Shown here piece after piece: positions 54,025 through 61,310 of a stretch of 64,000 nucleotides of DNA. A program made the position numbers and the translations under genes. The stretch spans positions 1 to 64,000 of the forward strand of contig JBJHCH010000004.1 in the NCBI GenBank assembly GCA_050485905.1, written 5' to 3'. The stretch's first letter is position 1; the number at the start of each line of letters is the position of its first letter. This stretch comes from JAWLCA01 sp050485905 (GTDB taxonomy: Bacteria > Pseudomonadota > Alphaproteobacteria > Rhodobacterales > Rhodobacteraceae). Below the pieces are notes generated by a model. That model was not told the DNA's origin. It made no database searches and was given only the letters and a program-made list of their open reading frames with translations.

Positions 54025-55359
54025 TCAGACAGTATCCAGGTAAACCTCGACCTGCTCCTCGGGTGACAATTCGGCCATGTAGTGCAACTCCTGCCGCTTG
54101 GTGAGCAGCAGGTTGCGGATCAGTTCCGCCGGAAAGATGCGCGCCATGAGGCCGCTTTTCTCGAAGGCGTCGATTGACTGATCCCAGCTTGCCGGCACCT
54201 GCGGCAGATCAAGCGCGTAGGCGTTGCCTGTGATCGGCGGAGGCGGCGTCATCCCATCCTCTATCCCGACGAGTGCGGCACCCAGGATCGCGGCGAGCAT
54301 CAGGTAGGGATTCACGTCGCCGCCGGCCACGCGATGCTCCACCCGCCGTGCCTTGTGGCTGCCCGCCGGGACGCGAATCGCGGCTGTGCGGTTTTCGTAG
54401 GCCCAGCAGACGCTTGTAGGGGCATGCGCACCCGGCACCATGCGGTCATAGCTGTTGGCATGCGGCGCAAAGATCAGGGTGGAGTCCCGCATTGCCCCCA
54501 GGCAGCCGGCAATCGCCTGCTTCAGAAGCTCCGAGCCTTCGGGGCCACCATTGTCGAAGACATTGCGCCCCTCGGCGTCGATCAGGGAGAAATGGGTGTG
54601 CAGACCGTTGCCGGAATACTCCGGATAGGGCTTGGCCATGAAGCTGGCAGCAAAGCCGTGGCGCCGCGCCAGCCCCTTCACCAGCATCTTGAACAGCCAT
54701 GCATCGTCGGCCGCGCGCAGCGCGTCGTCGGTATGCATCATGTTTATCTCGAACTGGCCCAGCCCGGTTTCCGAAATCGCGGTGTCGGCGGGGATGTCCA
54801 TCGACTCGCAGGCGTCGTAGAGATCAGTGAAGAAGATATCGAACTGATCCAGCGCGCGGATCGACAGGGTCTCGGCCGCCTTGCGCCGCTTGCCGGACCG
54901 TGGGCTGACGGGAACCTGCAGCTTTCGGCCGCTGTCGTCGATCAGAAAGAACTCCATCTCCGTCGCCACGACCGGGGTCAGCCCGCGGGCAGCGTAGCGG
55001 CGAAGGACGGCTGCCAGCGCCTGCCGGGGGTCGCCGTCATAGGGGCGACCATCTTCATGGAACATCCAGATCGGCAGCAGCGCCGTCGGCGCCTCGAGCC
55101 ACGGCATTGGCAGGAATCCGCGTTCAGTCGGTCGCAGCACACCGTCGGCATCGCCCGTGTCGAAGACCAGCGGGCTGTCGTCGATATCCTCGCCCCAGAT
55201 ATCGAGGTTCAGCACCGACATCGGAAAGCGCGTGCCATCGGTCAGCACCCGCTCGGCGAACCGCGACGGGATTCGCTTGCCCCGCGCCTGACCGTTCAGG
55301 TCGGCTGCCGCCACGCGGATCGTGTGGACTTCGGGATGCTTGCGAAGCCAGTTCTTCAT
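54025..55359 (-). CDS. Second glutamine synthetase family ligase
   Basis: A 444-residue paralogue of the ligase at 51925. Motifs: VVATEMEFFLIDD, SETGLGQFEINMMHTDD, AKPYPEYSGNGLHTHFSLID and EHRVAGGDVNPYLMLAAILGAAL. The sequence around the active site differs from the first copy (YSGNGLHTHFS versus EPGSAMHMHHS), so a different acceptor amine is likely. It lies 3 bp from the permease gene upstream. Two such ligases with one transporter suggest uptake and glutamylation of more than one amine or a two-step scheme. Confidence 0.85.
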   Translation of the reverse strand: MKNWLRKHPEVHTIRVAAADLNGQARGKRIPSRFAERVLTDGTRFPMSVLNLDIWGEDIDDSPLVFDTGDADGVLRPTERGFLPMPWLEAPTALLPIWMFHEDGRPYDGDPRQALAAVLRRYAARGLTPVVATEMEFFLIDDSGRKLQVPVSPRSGKRRKAAETLSIRALDQFDIFFTDLYDACESMDIPADTAISETGLGQFEINMMHTDDALRAADDAWLFKMLVKGLARRHGFAASFMAKPYPEYSGNGLHTHFSLIDAEGRNVFDNGGPEGSELLKQAIAGCLGAMRDSTLIFAPHANSYDRMVPGAHAPTSVCWAYENRTAAIRVPAGSHKARRVEHRVAGGDVNPYLMLAAILGAALVGIEDGMTPPPPITGNAYALDLPQVPASWDQSIDAFEKSGLMARIFPAELIRNLLLTKRQELHYMAELSPEEQVEVYLDTV

Positions 55360-55362
55360 GTC

Positions 55363-56214
55363 TCACCTGATGAATTGCGGCCGGATTCTCAGCCGCGAGC
55401 GAATGGCCTTGGGCAGATGTCGGTTCAGGCGCCGATTGACCATCCCGAAGCCGATGATGATGACGAGCGTAAGCGCCACGAAATAGGCGGCGGCAATCGG
55501 ATAGGCCACGAACGGGTTGAAGGTCTGATCGGCGAAGTAGCGCGCGTAGTAGAGCGAATCGCCCATCTGCTGCCACGCCGGAAACGCCGAGAAGTAGACC
55601 AGCGCCGTGGCGTGCAGCAGAAAGATCGCCTCGTTGGTATAGCTGGGCCAGGCGAGGCGCAGCATCGTGGGCCAGATCACCCTGCGAAACCGGGTGAAGC
55701 CCGACATACCATAGGCGTCCGCAGCCTCCAGATCGCCCTTGGGTATGGCCCGCAGCGCACCATAGAAGATCTCGGCGGCATAGGCAGAGGTATTCAGGAA
55801 CAGAACGAACAGCGCGCCTGCCCAGGCGCGCGTCATCCACTGCGTTTCGACCGTGATAGTGGCGACCAGCAGGTTCACGTCGATCCCGGCTCGCGGCAGC
55901 AGCGCCAGCGCCTCATAGGCAAAGAAGAACTGAATGAAGAGCGGTGAGCCACGGAAAACGAAGATGAACCCCGCCGCTGGCTTTGACAGCCAGACGGAGG
56001 CATTCGCCTTGGCGAGCGCCAGCGCAGTCGCAAGAAAGAAGCCCGCCGCCAAGGCGATAACCGCATAGTAGATGTTCCACAACAGGCCAGAGGCGACCAG
56101 AAACACCTGATCGCAAAGCGTGATCTCCAGCCCGCGCGGCAGAAGGGGTTGGCCGAACTCGCGCCCCATCGAGCGCAGGATCAGGCCCTGAAAGCTCTCG
56201 TAGCAGCTTCTCAT
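55363..56214 (-). CDS. Polar amino-acid ABC transporter permease (HisM type)
   Basis: A 283-residue inner-membrane permease with the BPD_transp_1 domain. The helix region GLLWNIYYAVIALAAGFFLATALALA and the EAA loop AEIFYGALRAIPKGDLEAADAYGMSGFTRFRRVIWP are clear. A hydrophobic C-terminal helix ends before a basic tail (NRRLNRHLPKAIRSRLRIR). It overlaps the other permease by ATGA and precedes the glutamine synthetase-like gene by 3 bp, tying transport to the amine pathway. Confidence 0.9.
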   Translation of the reverse strand: MRSCYESFQGLILRSMGREFGQPLLPRGLEITLCDQVFLVASGLLWNIYYAVIALAAGFFLATALALAKANASVWLSKPAAGFIFVFRGSPLFIQFFFAYEALALLPRAGIDVNLLVATITVETQWMTRAWAGALFVLFLNTSAYAAEIFYGALRAIPKGDLEAADAYGMSGFTRFRRVIWPTMLRLAWPSYTNEAIFLLHATALVYFSAFPAWQQMGDSLYYARYFADQTFNPFVAYPIAAAYFVALTLVIIIGFGMVNRRLNRHLPKAIRSRLRIRPQFIR

Positions 56215-57092
56215 GCCCGCGCCCTCCGCAGGGCTTCGCCGCCGGCCGTGGCCTGGCCGCGGCTGAGACGGATCATCAGGCGATCAAAGACCTTCTGGCT
56301 GGCCCAAGTCAGCGTCAGGTAGAAAATCAGGACGCCGAGGAAGTACCAGACGCGCCAATCAGGGTGTGGATAGGCGTAAAGGCTGGTCTTTGCGCCGCCA
56401 AGCTCGCGCGCCCAGAAGACGATATCCTGTATGCCGAGCAGGAAAAGAAGCGGGGTCGCCTTGGTCAGGATCATCCACAGGTTCGACAAACCCGGCAGGG
56501 CATAAACCCACATCTGCGGGATCAGAACCCGGCGAAACGCCTGGGCGCGGGTCATGCCATAGGCTTCTGCCGTCTCGATCTGGCCGCGTGGAACCGCTGC
56601 CATTGCCCCGTGCAGAGTGTTGGCGGCAAAGGCGCCGAACACTAAGGCAAAGGCGATCAGCGCTAGGCTGAAGCCCCAAAGATCATGCACCCAGGCCGGC
56701 GAATTCGAAAGCGGAACCTTCGCTGCCGAGCAGACGATGAAGTCGTTCCCTCGCCAGACCGAGCCCTCCCAGTCCGGGCAGCGGATCCGGTGCATGACAT
56801 ATTCGATCAACTGGTCCAGTGCGATCGGCACGAACAGAAAGAAGATGATGTCGGGAACGCCGCGCACCATCGATACATAGATCGTGCCGATCCAGCGAAA
56901 GACGAAAATGCTTGATCGCATGGCGATCGCGCCCAGAAATCCCAGCGCCAGCGCCATAGGCGCCGCCATCGCCATCAGAAGCAGCACCACGAACACCGAG
57001 CGATAAAGCGCGAAATGGGTGTTCGTGGTCAGATAGCAGAGAAACCACTGCCAATCCGGCAGGGTCGAGGGATCTGTGCAGAACGCGAACAT
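56211..57092 (-). CDS. Polar amino-acid ABC transporter permease (HisQ type)
   Basis: A 293-residue permease with the EAA loop ANTLHGAMAAVPRGQIETAEAYGMTRAQAFRRVLIP. A large periplasmic insert follows the first helices (MHRIRCPDWEGSVWRGNDFIVCSAAKVPLSN, two cysteines), which is longer than in HisQ. It partners the permease at 55363 to form the pore. The start at 57092 is 51 bp after the binding protein gene; the insert might help binding-protein docking. Confidence 0.9.
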   Translation of the reverse strand: MFAFCTDPSTLPDWQWFLCYLTTNTHFALYRSVFVVLLLMAMAAPMALALGFLGAIAMRSSIFVFRWIGTIYVSMVRGVPDIIFFLFVPIALDQLIEYVMHRIRCPDWEGSVWRGNDFIVCSAAKVPLSNSPAWVHDLWGFSLALIAFALVFGAFAANTLHGAMAAVPRGQIETAEAYGMTRAQAFRRVLIPQMWVYALPGLSNLWMILTKATPLLFLLGIQDIVFWARELGGAKTSLYAYPHPDWRVWYFLGVLIFYLTLTWASQKVFDRLMIRLSRGQATAGGEALRRARA

Positions 57093-57143
57093 CGCGCAAG
57101 CCGGTCAACGCCCCCCGGAAAAGACCCGGAGGGCGTATGGCGA

Positions 57144-57878
57144 TCAGTCGAACAGCGGCACGTCCGCGCCGAACCATTGCGCAAGAAGTTCGTTGAGCGA
57201 GCCGTCCGCCTTCATCGAGTCGATCGCGTCGTTGAAGGTTGCGCGCAACTCATCGTCCGACTGACGGATGCCCATGCTGACGCCCTGTCCCGGCGGCATC
57301 ACGGTGTCGAGGAATTCGAACTCGCCGCCCGAATCTGCCATGTAGGTCATCAGGAAGTCCCGGTCGGCGAGCACGGCATCGGCCACGCCGGACCGCACGG
57401 CGGCGATCGTTTCATCCGGTGTCGGAAACTCGATCAGCGTCGCCCCGCTTTCCGCGACCATCCCGGACTGAACGGTGTTCGACTGCGCCGCGATCACGCC
57501 CGACTCGATCACCCCATGATCGGTGCCGGCCAGCGCCATGTAGGCCGACGGGTCGGGTCGCTTGTAGGCCTGGGTGAACGAGATTACTTCGGCGCGCGCC
57601 TCGGTCGCGTTCATGCCGGCGATGATCGTGTCGTAGTTGCCGCCCACCAGGTTGGGAATGATGGTGTCCCAGTCGTTCATCACCCATTCGCAGGTAAGTC
57701 CGGCGCGCTCGCAAAGCTCGTTGCCGAGGTCGATCTCGAAACCGACCAGTTCATTGGCCTCGTTGACGAAGTTGAACGGCGGATAGGCCCCTTCGGTGCC
57801 CATGCGCACCACATCCTGCGACAGTGCAGCGCCTGCGCTGAGCGCGAGGGCAGCCATGGCGAGTGTCAGTCTTTTCAT
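57144..57878 (-). CDS. Periplasmic amino-acid/amine-binding protein
   Basis: A 244-residue SBP_bac_3 family protein with signal peptide MKRLTLAMAALALSAGAALS (cleavage near residue 20). VVRMGTEGAYPPFNFVNEANELVGFEIDLGNELCERAG is the family start; cysteines in ELCERAGLTCEW likely form the small N-lobe disulfide of HisJ-like proteins. FTQAYKRPDPSAYMAL and MGIRQSDDELRATFNDAIDSMKADG complete the fold. The ligand is probably an amine or basic amino acid handled by the neighbouring ligases. GGGAGAC precedes the ATG. Confidence 0.9.
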   Translation of the reverse strand: MKRLTLAMAALALSAGAALSQDVVRMGTEGAYPPFNFVNEANELVGFEIDLGNELCERAGLTCEWVMNDWDTIIPNLVGGNYDTIIAGMNATEARAEVISFTQAYKRPDPSAYMALAGTDHGVIESGVIAAQSNTVQSGMVAESGATLIEFPTPDETIAAVRSGVADAVLADRDFLMTYMADSGGEFEFLDTVMPPGQGVSMGIRQSDDELRATFNDAIDSMKADGSLNELLAQWFGADVPLFD

Positions 57879-57902
57879 TGCAGTCTCCCTGTTGATTGAT
57901 TG

Positions 57903-58682
57903 TCAGGCCGCAGCCGAGGCTGAAAGGAACTGCCGCAACCGTTCGCTTTTCGGCTGCCCGAAAAGCTGGTCCGGCGGTCCCTCCTCCTCGATCCGGCCGA
58001 GGTGAAGAAAGATGACATGGTCCGACACGTCAGCGGCCAGCCGCATGTCGTGGGTCACAAGGATCATCGTGCGCCCCTCTTCGGCCAGCGCCTTGATGAC
58101 CCGCACCACCTCCTGCTCCAGTTCCGGGTCAAGCGCAGAGGTCGGTTCGTCGAACAGAAGCGCGCGCGGCTCCATGCAAAGCGCGCGGGCGATGGCCGCG
58201 CGCTGCTGCTGGCCGCCTGACATCATCGCAGGATAGACATCGGCCTTGTCGCCAATCCCCACCTTGTCGAGCAGCGCCCGCGCGCGCGTCTCGACGGTCG
58301 CGCGATCGTGCTTCAGCACCGTCAGCGGTGCCTCCATCACGTTTTCCAGCACAGTCATGTGAGACCACAGGTTGAACTGCTGGAACACCATCGACAGGTT
58401 GGTGCGAATGCGGATGACCTGCGTCTTGTCGGCCGGGTGGCGGTGCATGCCGCTGCCCTTCCAGCGCACCGGCTCGCCGTCGAAGATCACGTCGCCCTGC
58501 TGGCTTTCCTCCAGCAGGTTGCAGCAGCGCAGCAGCGTGGACTTGCCCGAGCCGGACGATCCGATCAGCGAGATCACCTTGCCCCGCGACGCCCGAAGGT
58601 CGACCCCCTTGAGGACTTCAAGTTCGCCATAGCTCTTGTGCAGATCGCGGATTTCGATCACTGGCGGGGCGGTTTCGGTCAC
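57903..58682 (-). CDS. Amino-acid ABC transporter ATP-binding protein (HisP type)
   Basis: A 259-residue ABC ATPase when started at GTG 58682 (VTETAPPVIEIRDLHKSYG). The Walker A is GSSGSGKST, the Q-loop MVFQQFNLW, the signature MSGGQQQR and the Walker B RALLFDEPTSALDPE, with the H-loop in LVTHDM. A longer in-frame start at 58742 adds 20 basic residues not typical of the family. It is the promoter-proximal gene of the transporter-ligase run and could also serve the orphan permeases at 11032-12611, though they are 45 kb away. Confidence 0.9.
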   Translation of the reverse strand: MTETAPPVIEIRDLHKSYGELEVLKGVDLRASRGKVISLIGSSGSGKSTLLRCCNLLEESQQGDVIFDGEPVRWKGSGMHRHPADKTQVIRIRTNLSMVFQQFNLWSHMTVLENVMEAPLTVLKHDRATVETRARALLDKVGIGDKADVYPAMMSGGQQQRAAIARALCMEPRALLFDEPTSALDPELEQEVVRVIKALAEEGRTMILVTHDMRLAADVSDHVIFLHLGRIEEEGPPDQLFGQPKSERLRQFLSASAAA

Positions 58683-58802
58683 TTGGGCACGCGCAATTTG
58701 CTGACGATACCTCAATAGGGCGCAGATTCGGCGCGATTGCAACGGTCCAAAGCGCCATTACGCGGCGGAAACGACCGGAGGATGATGCCGCCGTCAGACC
58801 GC

Positions 58803-59546
58803 TCAACCGATGGGCGGATTTGCGACGCATTGATAGGAGGATGGTGGAATGATGCACAGGCACTGCAGCATCAGCGCAGAGCGGTCGATGGCGGGCAGCG
58901 CGGCGATTGCCTGGCTTATTGCGCGACGCAGCGGAATAGGGTCGCGGCCGCGCGCGGTGATCAGCGGCAAGCCGGGTGTCGGACGCGTCCAGCCCGCGAC
59001 GCGAAGACCGGGGGCCAAACCTTCACGCGACAGCAAGTGCCAAGTCACCGCATCAAGCGCCGCCCAATCGGCTTGCCCTTCCATGACAGCGCTGGCCGAA
59101 GCGCGGTGACTCCCCGTCCAGATCACGGGCCGCAGCCGGAACCCCAGCGCCGCCGCCTCGACCGCAGGCGCGGCCCAACCGGATTGCGACATCGCCTCGT
59201 TCGCGGCCATCGGAGCATCGGCGAGTTCCGCCAGGCCTGTGCGGGCGTCATCTGCACGGGTGACCAGAACTGACCGATACTGTCCCGGTGCGCAGCCTTC
59301 GACACCATAGTCCGGCGTGCCGACCAGCGTCACCGCACTCTGCAGGCGCGCACGGTAGGGATAGCCGCAGGTCTGCGCGAGCAGCAAATCGGGATCGGTC
59401 CAGATTTCCCACAGGTCGTCCTGGCGGGTCAGATGCTCGGGTGCTGTAATCCCCGCCGCGCGCAGGTGGTCGCGGATCAGCGCCCAGAAACGGTCGTTCG
59501 ACGCCGCAACTGCGGGCGCGTCATACATTGAAAGTGCGGCAATCAC
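58803..59546 (-). CDS. PhnD/SsuA-like binding-fold protein without signal peptide
   Basis: A 247-residue type 2 periplasmic-binding-fold protein of the PhnD/transferrin family: ALSMYDAPAVAASNDRFWALIRDHL, LLAQTCGYPYRARL, GQYRSVLVTRADD and GQADWAALDAVTWHLL. Unlike PhnD it has no signal peptide, so it is probably cytosolic. It appears to start with GTG at 59546 overlapping the stop of the TerB-like gene (GTGA), which implies coupled expression. No permease or ATPase of a phosphonate system is adjacent. The ligand is unknown. Confidence 0.75.
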   Translation of the reverse strand: MIAALSMYDAPAVAASNDRFWALIRDHLRAAGITAPEHLTRQDDLWEIWTDPDLLLAQTCGYPYRARLQSAVTLVGTPDYGVEGCAPGQYRSVLVTRADDARTGLAELADAPMAANEAMSQSGWAAPAVEAAALGFRLRPVIWTGSHRASASAVMEGQADWAALDAVTWHLLSREGLAPGLRVAGWTRPTPGLPLITARGRDPIPLRRAISQAIAALPAIDRSALMLQCLCIIPPSSYQCVANPPIG

Positions 59547-59989
59547 CCCGCCCTGCGGGACGCGGCGCGCTGGCGCGCCAATGCCGAGTCACGGTCGTTG
59601 ATACCCAGCAGGCTGGCCACCAGCCGCAGCACCCCGTCCTCCTCCGCATCGCGCTGACCATCCGCGAGCGCGACCGACCACAGCGCCTCGACCACGTCGC
59701 CGCGATCTTCCAGTGCGACGGCGTCCTTGATCGCCCTCGTAAACCGCACGGTGTCTGGCGCCTCGCTCTCAAGAACCTCCGCATCGGCACGCACCGCGGC
59801 TGCCTCGACCGGCGTCAGACCGTGTCGCTCCGCCAGAAGCGCATCGATGCACGCCGTCTCGGGCGCGGCGTAATGGCCGTCGGCGCGGGCCACGCGCACC
59901 ATCAGGGCCGCCAGCGCGAGTCGCGCCTCGGGGTCGGGCAGCGGCTCGGGCGCGGGTTCCGTCAGGCGTCGGATCAGGTCTGCAAACAT
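59543..59989 (-). CDS. TerB family (tellurite-resistance-like) protein
   Basis: A 148-residue soluble helical protein with a TerB domain. ALAALMVRVARADGHYAAPETACIDALLAERHGLT contains the conserved acidic helix with the ADG metal-binding turn, followed by EDRGDVVEALWSVALADGQRDAEEDGVLRLVASLLG. TerB domains bind metals and act in membrane-linked stress complexes; tellurite resistance itself cannot be inferred. The start at 59989 (MFADLIRRLTEP) is preferred to an upstream ATG. It is coupled to the PhnD-like gene downstream. Confidence 0.83.
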   Translation of the reverse strand: MFADLIRRLTEPAPEPLPDPEARLALAALMVRVARADGHYAAPETACIDALLAERHGLTPVEAAAVRADAEVLESEAPDTVRFTRAIKDAVALEDRGDVVEALWSVALADGQRDAEEDGVLRLVASLLGINDRDSALARQRAASRRAG

Positions 59990-60043
59990 CGCTAGGTTAT
60001 AGGTGTCGGTCGGGGCGATGCCAAGCAAGCCGCCGGGTCGCGC

Positions 60044-60601
60044 TCAATCACCAAGGCGCGAGAGCTTGGTCTGGAGCTGGGCCAACTGCTTCTTGATTTC
60101 GGCCAGTTCCTGGGCCGGAGTCTGCGCCTCGACCTCTGGCTCTTCCTCCGGCTCGGGTGCAGTCGCACTCCAACCAGCCATCATGGACTTCAGGAACGCC
60201 TGCTGCTGGCGCTGCAGCGCCTCGAAGCCGGGCATCTGGGCCATCGGGTGTTTCGAGAGGTTCTCCACCATCTTCGACTGGCCGTCCCGCAAGAGTTCAA
60301 AGGACATGGCCAGAAACTGGGGCACCACGCTTTGCGCCTGTGTGGTGTAGCTGCGCACCAGATCGGTCAACACATTGAGCGGCAGGACATTCTCGCCCCG
60401 GCTCTCGTGCTCGGCAATTATCTGCAACAGATACTGGCGGGTCAGATCGTCGCCAGACTTCAGATCGACGATCTTCACTTCGCGGCCGGCACGGATGAAG
60501 CCCGCGATGTCATCCAGCGTGACATAGTCGCTGGTCTCGGTGTTGTAGAGACGGCGGCTGGCGTACCGCTTGACCAGAAGCGGCTTGTCTGTCGCGCCCA
60601 T
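60044..60601 (-). CDS. phaR: Polyhydroxyalkanoate synthesis repressor PhaR
   Basis: A 185-residue DNA- and PHB-binding repressor. The N-terminal DNA-binding domain is KPLLVKRYASRRLYNTETSDYVTLDDIAGFIRAGREVKIVD (about 6-46). A PHB accumulation regulatory domain (about 60-115) and a glutamine- and glutamate-rich helical C-terminus that may bind granules follow. The start at 60601 has GGGAGAGG upstream. Upstream DNA contains CACTGCAGCAGCAGC, resembling sites near phaP, consistent with autoregulation. PhaR leaves DNA when it binds nascent PHB. Confidence 0.95.
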   Translation of the reverse strand: MGATDKPLLVKRYASRRLYNTETSDYVTLDDIAGFIRAGREVKIVDLKSGDDLTRQYLLQIIAEHESRGENVLPLNVLTDLVRSYTTQAQSVVPQFLAMSFELLRDGQSKMVENLSKHPMAQMPGFEALQRQQQAFLKSMMAGWSATAPEPEEEPEVEAQTPAQELAEIKKQLAQLQTKLSRLGD

Positions 60602-60615
60602 CTGCCCTCTCCCGA

Positions 60616-60635
60616 TTTTGCACTGCAGCAGCAGC
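60616..60635 (-). promoter_or_regulatory. PhaR-like site upstream of phaR
   Basis: TTTTGCACTGCAGCAGC and its extension carry CTGCAG plus two more GCAG repeats 15-35 bp before the phaR start. The arrangement T-tract, GCACTGCAGCA is nearly the same as at 61257-61276 before phaP. PhaR of Paracoccus is known to recognise CTGC-N3/4-GCAG. Autorepression is the likely role. Confidence 0.6.
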
Positions 60636-60651
60636 TTAGGCGAGGGTTTCG

Positions 60652-60683
60652 CAAAAGAAAAGGGCGGGCACAAAGGCCCGCCC
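60652..60683 (-). terminator. Intrinsic terminator after phaP
   Basis: On the minus strand GGGCGGGC (complement of 60676-60683) pairs with GCCCGCCC (complement of 60662-60669) around a 6-base loop, followed by TTTTCTTTT. It lies 49 bp after the phaP stop and just before the phaR promoter, so it separates the two transcripts. Confidence 0.85.
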
Positions 60684-60731
60684 AGCGTCACGTCCGACAG
60701 GGAGGAGGTGTCGACGCGGCGTTCTCACTCG

Positions 60732-61178
60732 TTAAGCGGCAGCCGAGACTTTTTTCGCGGCCGTCGTCACTTCGGCAGTGGCTTTCTTCACTGCAGCGGT
60801 GGCGTCTTCCGAGAAGTCCTTGCCCGCGGCCAGCATCAGCTCGACGGTTTCCATCTGCACTTTCTTGGCGACTTCGGCGTAGGCGGCCATGTTCTCGGCA
60901 GCCATCTCGGCCGAAGCGGAAGCGAAATCGCTCAGCGCTTTGGTGTAGTCGGTCGGCTCGCTTTTCACTTTCGCCAGCTCGCCAACTTTCGCGATCGAGT
61001 CCTTCGTCCATTTCGAAGAGATCTCGGCGTTCTTGTCAGCGGCTTCCAGAGCCACCTTCGTCATCTTCTCACCCAGCAGGGCCGAGGTCTTGAACGCTTC
61101 CTGAACCGCTTTGGTGTCAACGGGGAAAGCTGCCATCATGTCCTGCATCATCTTGGTGTAGTCGTTCGTCTTGGCCAT
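60732..61178 (-). CDS. phaP: Phasin (granule-associated protein)
   Basis: A 148-residue phasin, the main coat protein of PHA granules. It is almost entirely helical and lacks cysteine; the MAKTNDYTKMMQDMMAAFPVDTKAVQEAFKTSA start and the long alanine/lysine-rich helix ending in TAAVKKATAEVTTAAKKVSAAA are typical of the Phasin_2 family. GGAGATGACGAG precedes the ATG. Several CTGCAG-type PhaR sites lie upstream. It is downstream of phaC on the same strand and has its own promoter region of 120 bp and its own terminator. Confidence 0.93.
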   Translation of the reverse strand: MAKTNDYTKMMQDMMAAFPVDTKAVQEAFKTSALLGEKMTKVALEAADKNAEISSKWTKDSIAKVGELAKVKSEPTDYTKALSDFASASAEMAAENMAAYAEVAKKVQMETVELMLAAGKDFSEDATAAVKKATAEVTTAAKKVSAAA

Positions 61179-61216
61179 CTCGTCATCTCCTTACGCTGGG
61201 TCCATCCCGTTTGCGT

Positions 61217-61276
61217 CTGCAGAAGATATACGCGCTGCATTGCAGCATTTCAAGATCTTTTTTCTGCACTGCAGCA
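61217..61276 (-). promoter_or_regulatory. PhaR-like operator cluster upstream of phaP
   Basis: Three sites occur within 60 bp: CTGCAG at 61217-61222, the perfect palindrome GCTGCA-T-TGCAGC at 61234-61246, and CTGCACTGCAG at 61264-61274 next to a T-run. They lie 39-96 bp before the phaP start, overlapping the expected promoter. Such multiple sites fit tight repression of phasin by PhaR until PHA is made. Confidence 0.7.
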
Positions 61277-61293
61277 TGGCCGGCAGAAGACGG

Positions 61294-61310
61294 CCAAATC
61301 AATGATTTGG
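61294..61310. other. Palindrome overlapping the phaC stop codon
   Basis: CCAAATCA-A-TGATTTGG is an 8-1-8 perfect palindrome; the TGA stop of phaC (61299-61301, minus strand) lies within it. No T-run follows, so a role as terminator is doubtful; it could form a stem at the end of the phaC message or bind a dimeric protein. Confidence 0.5.
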
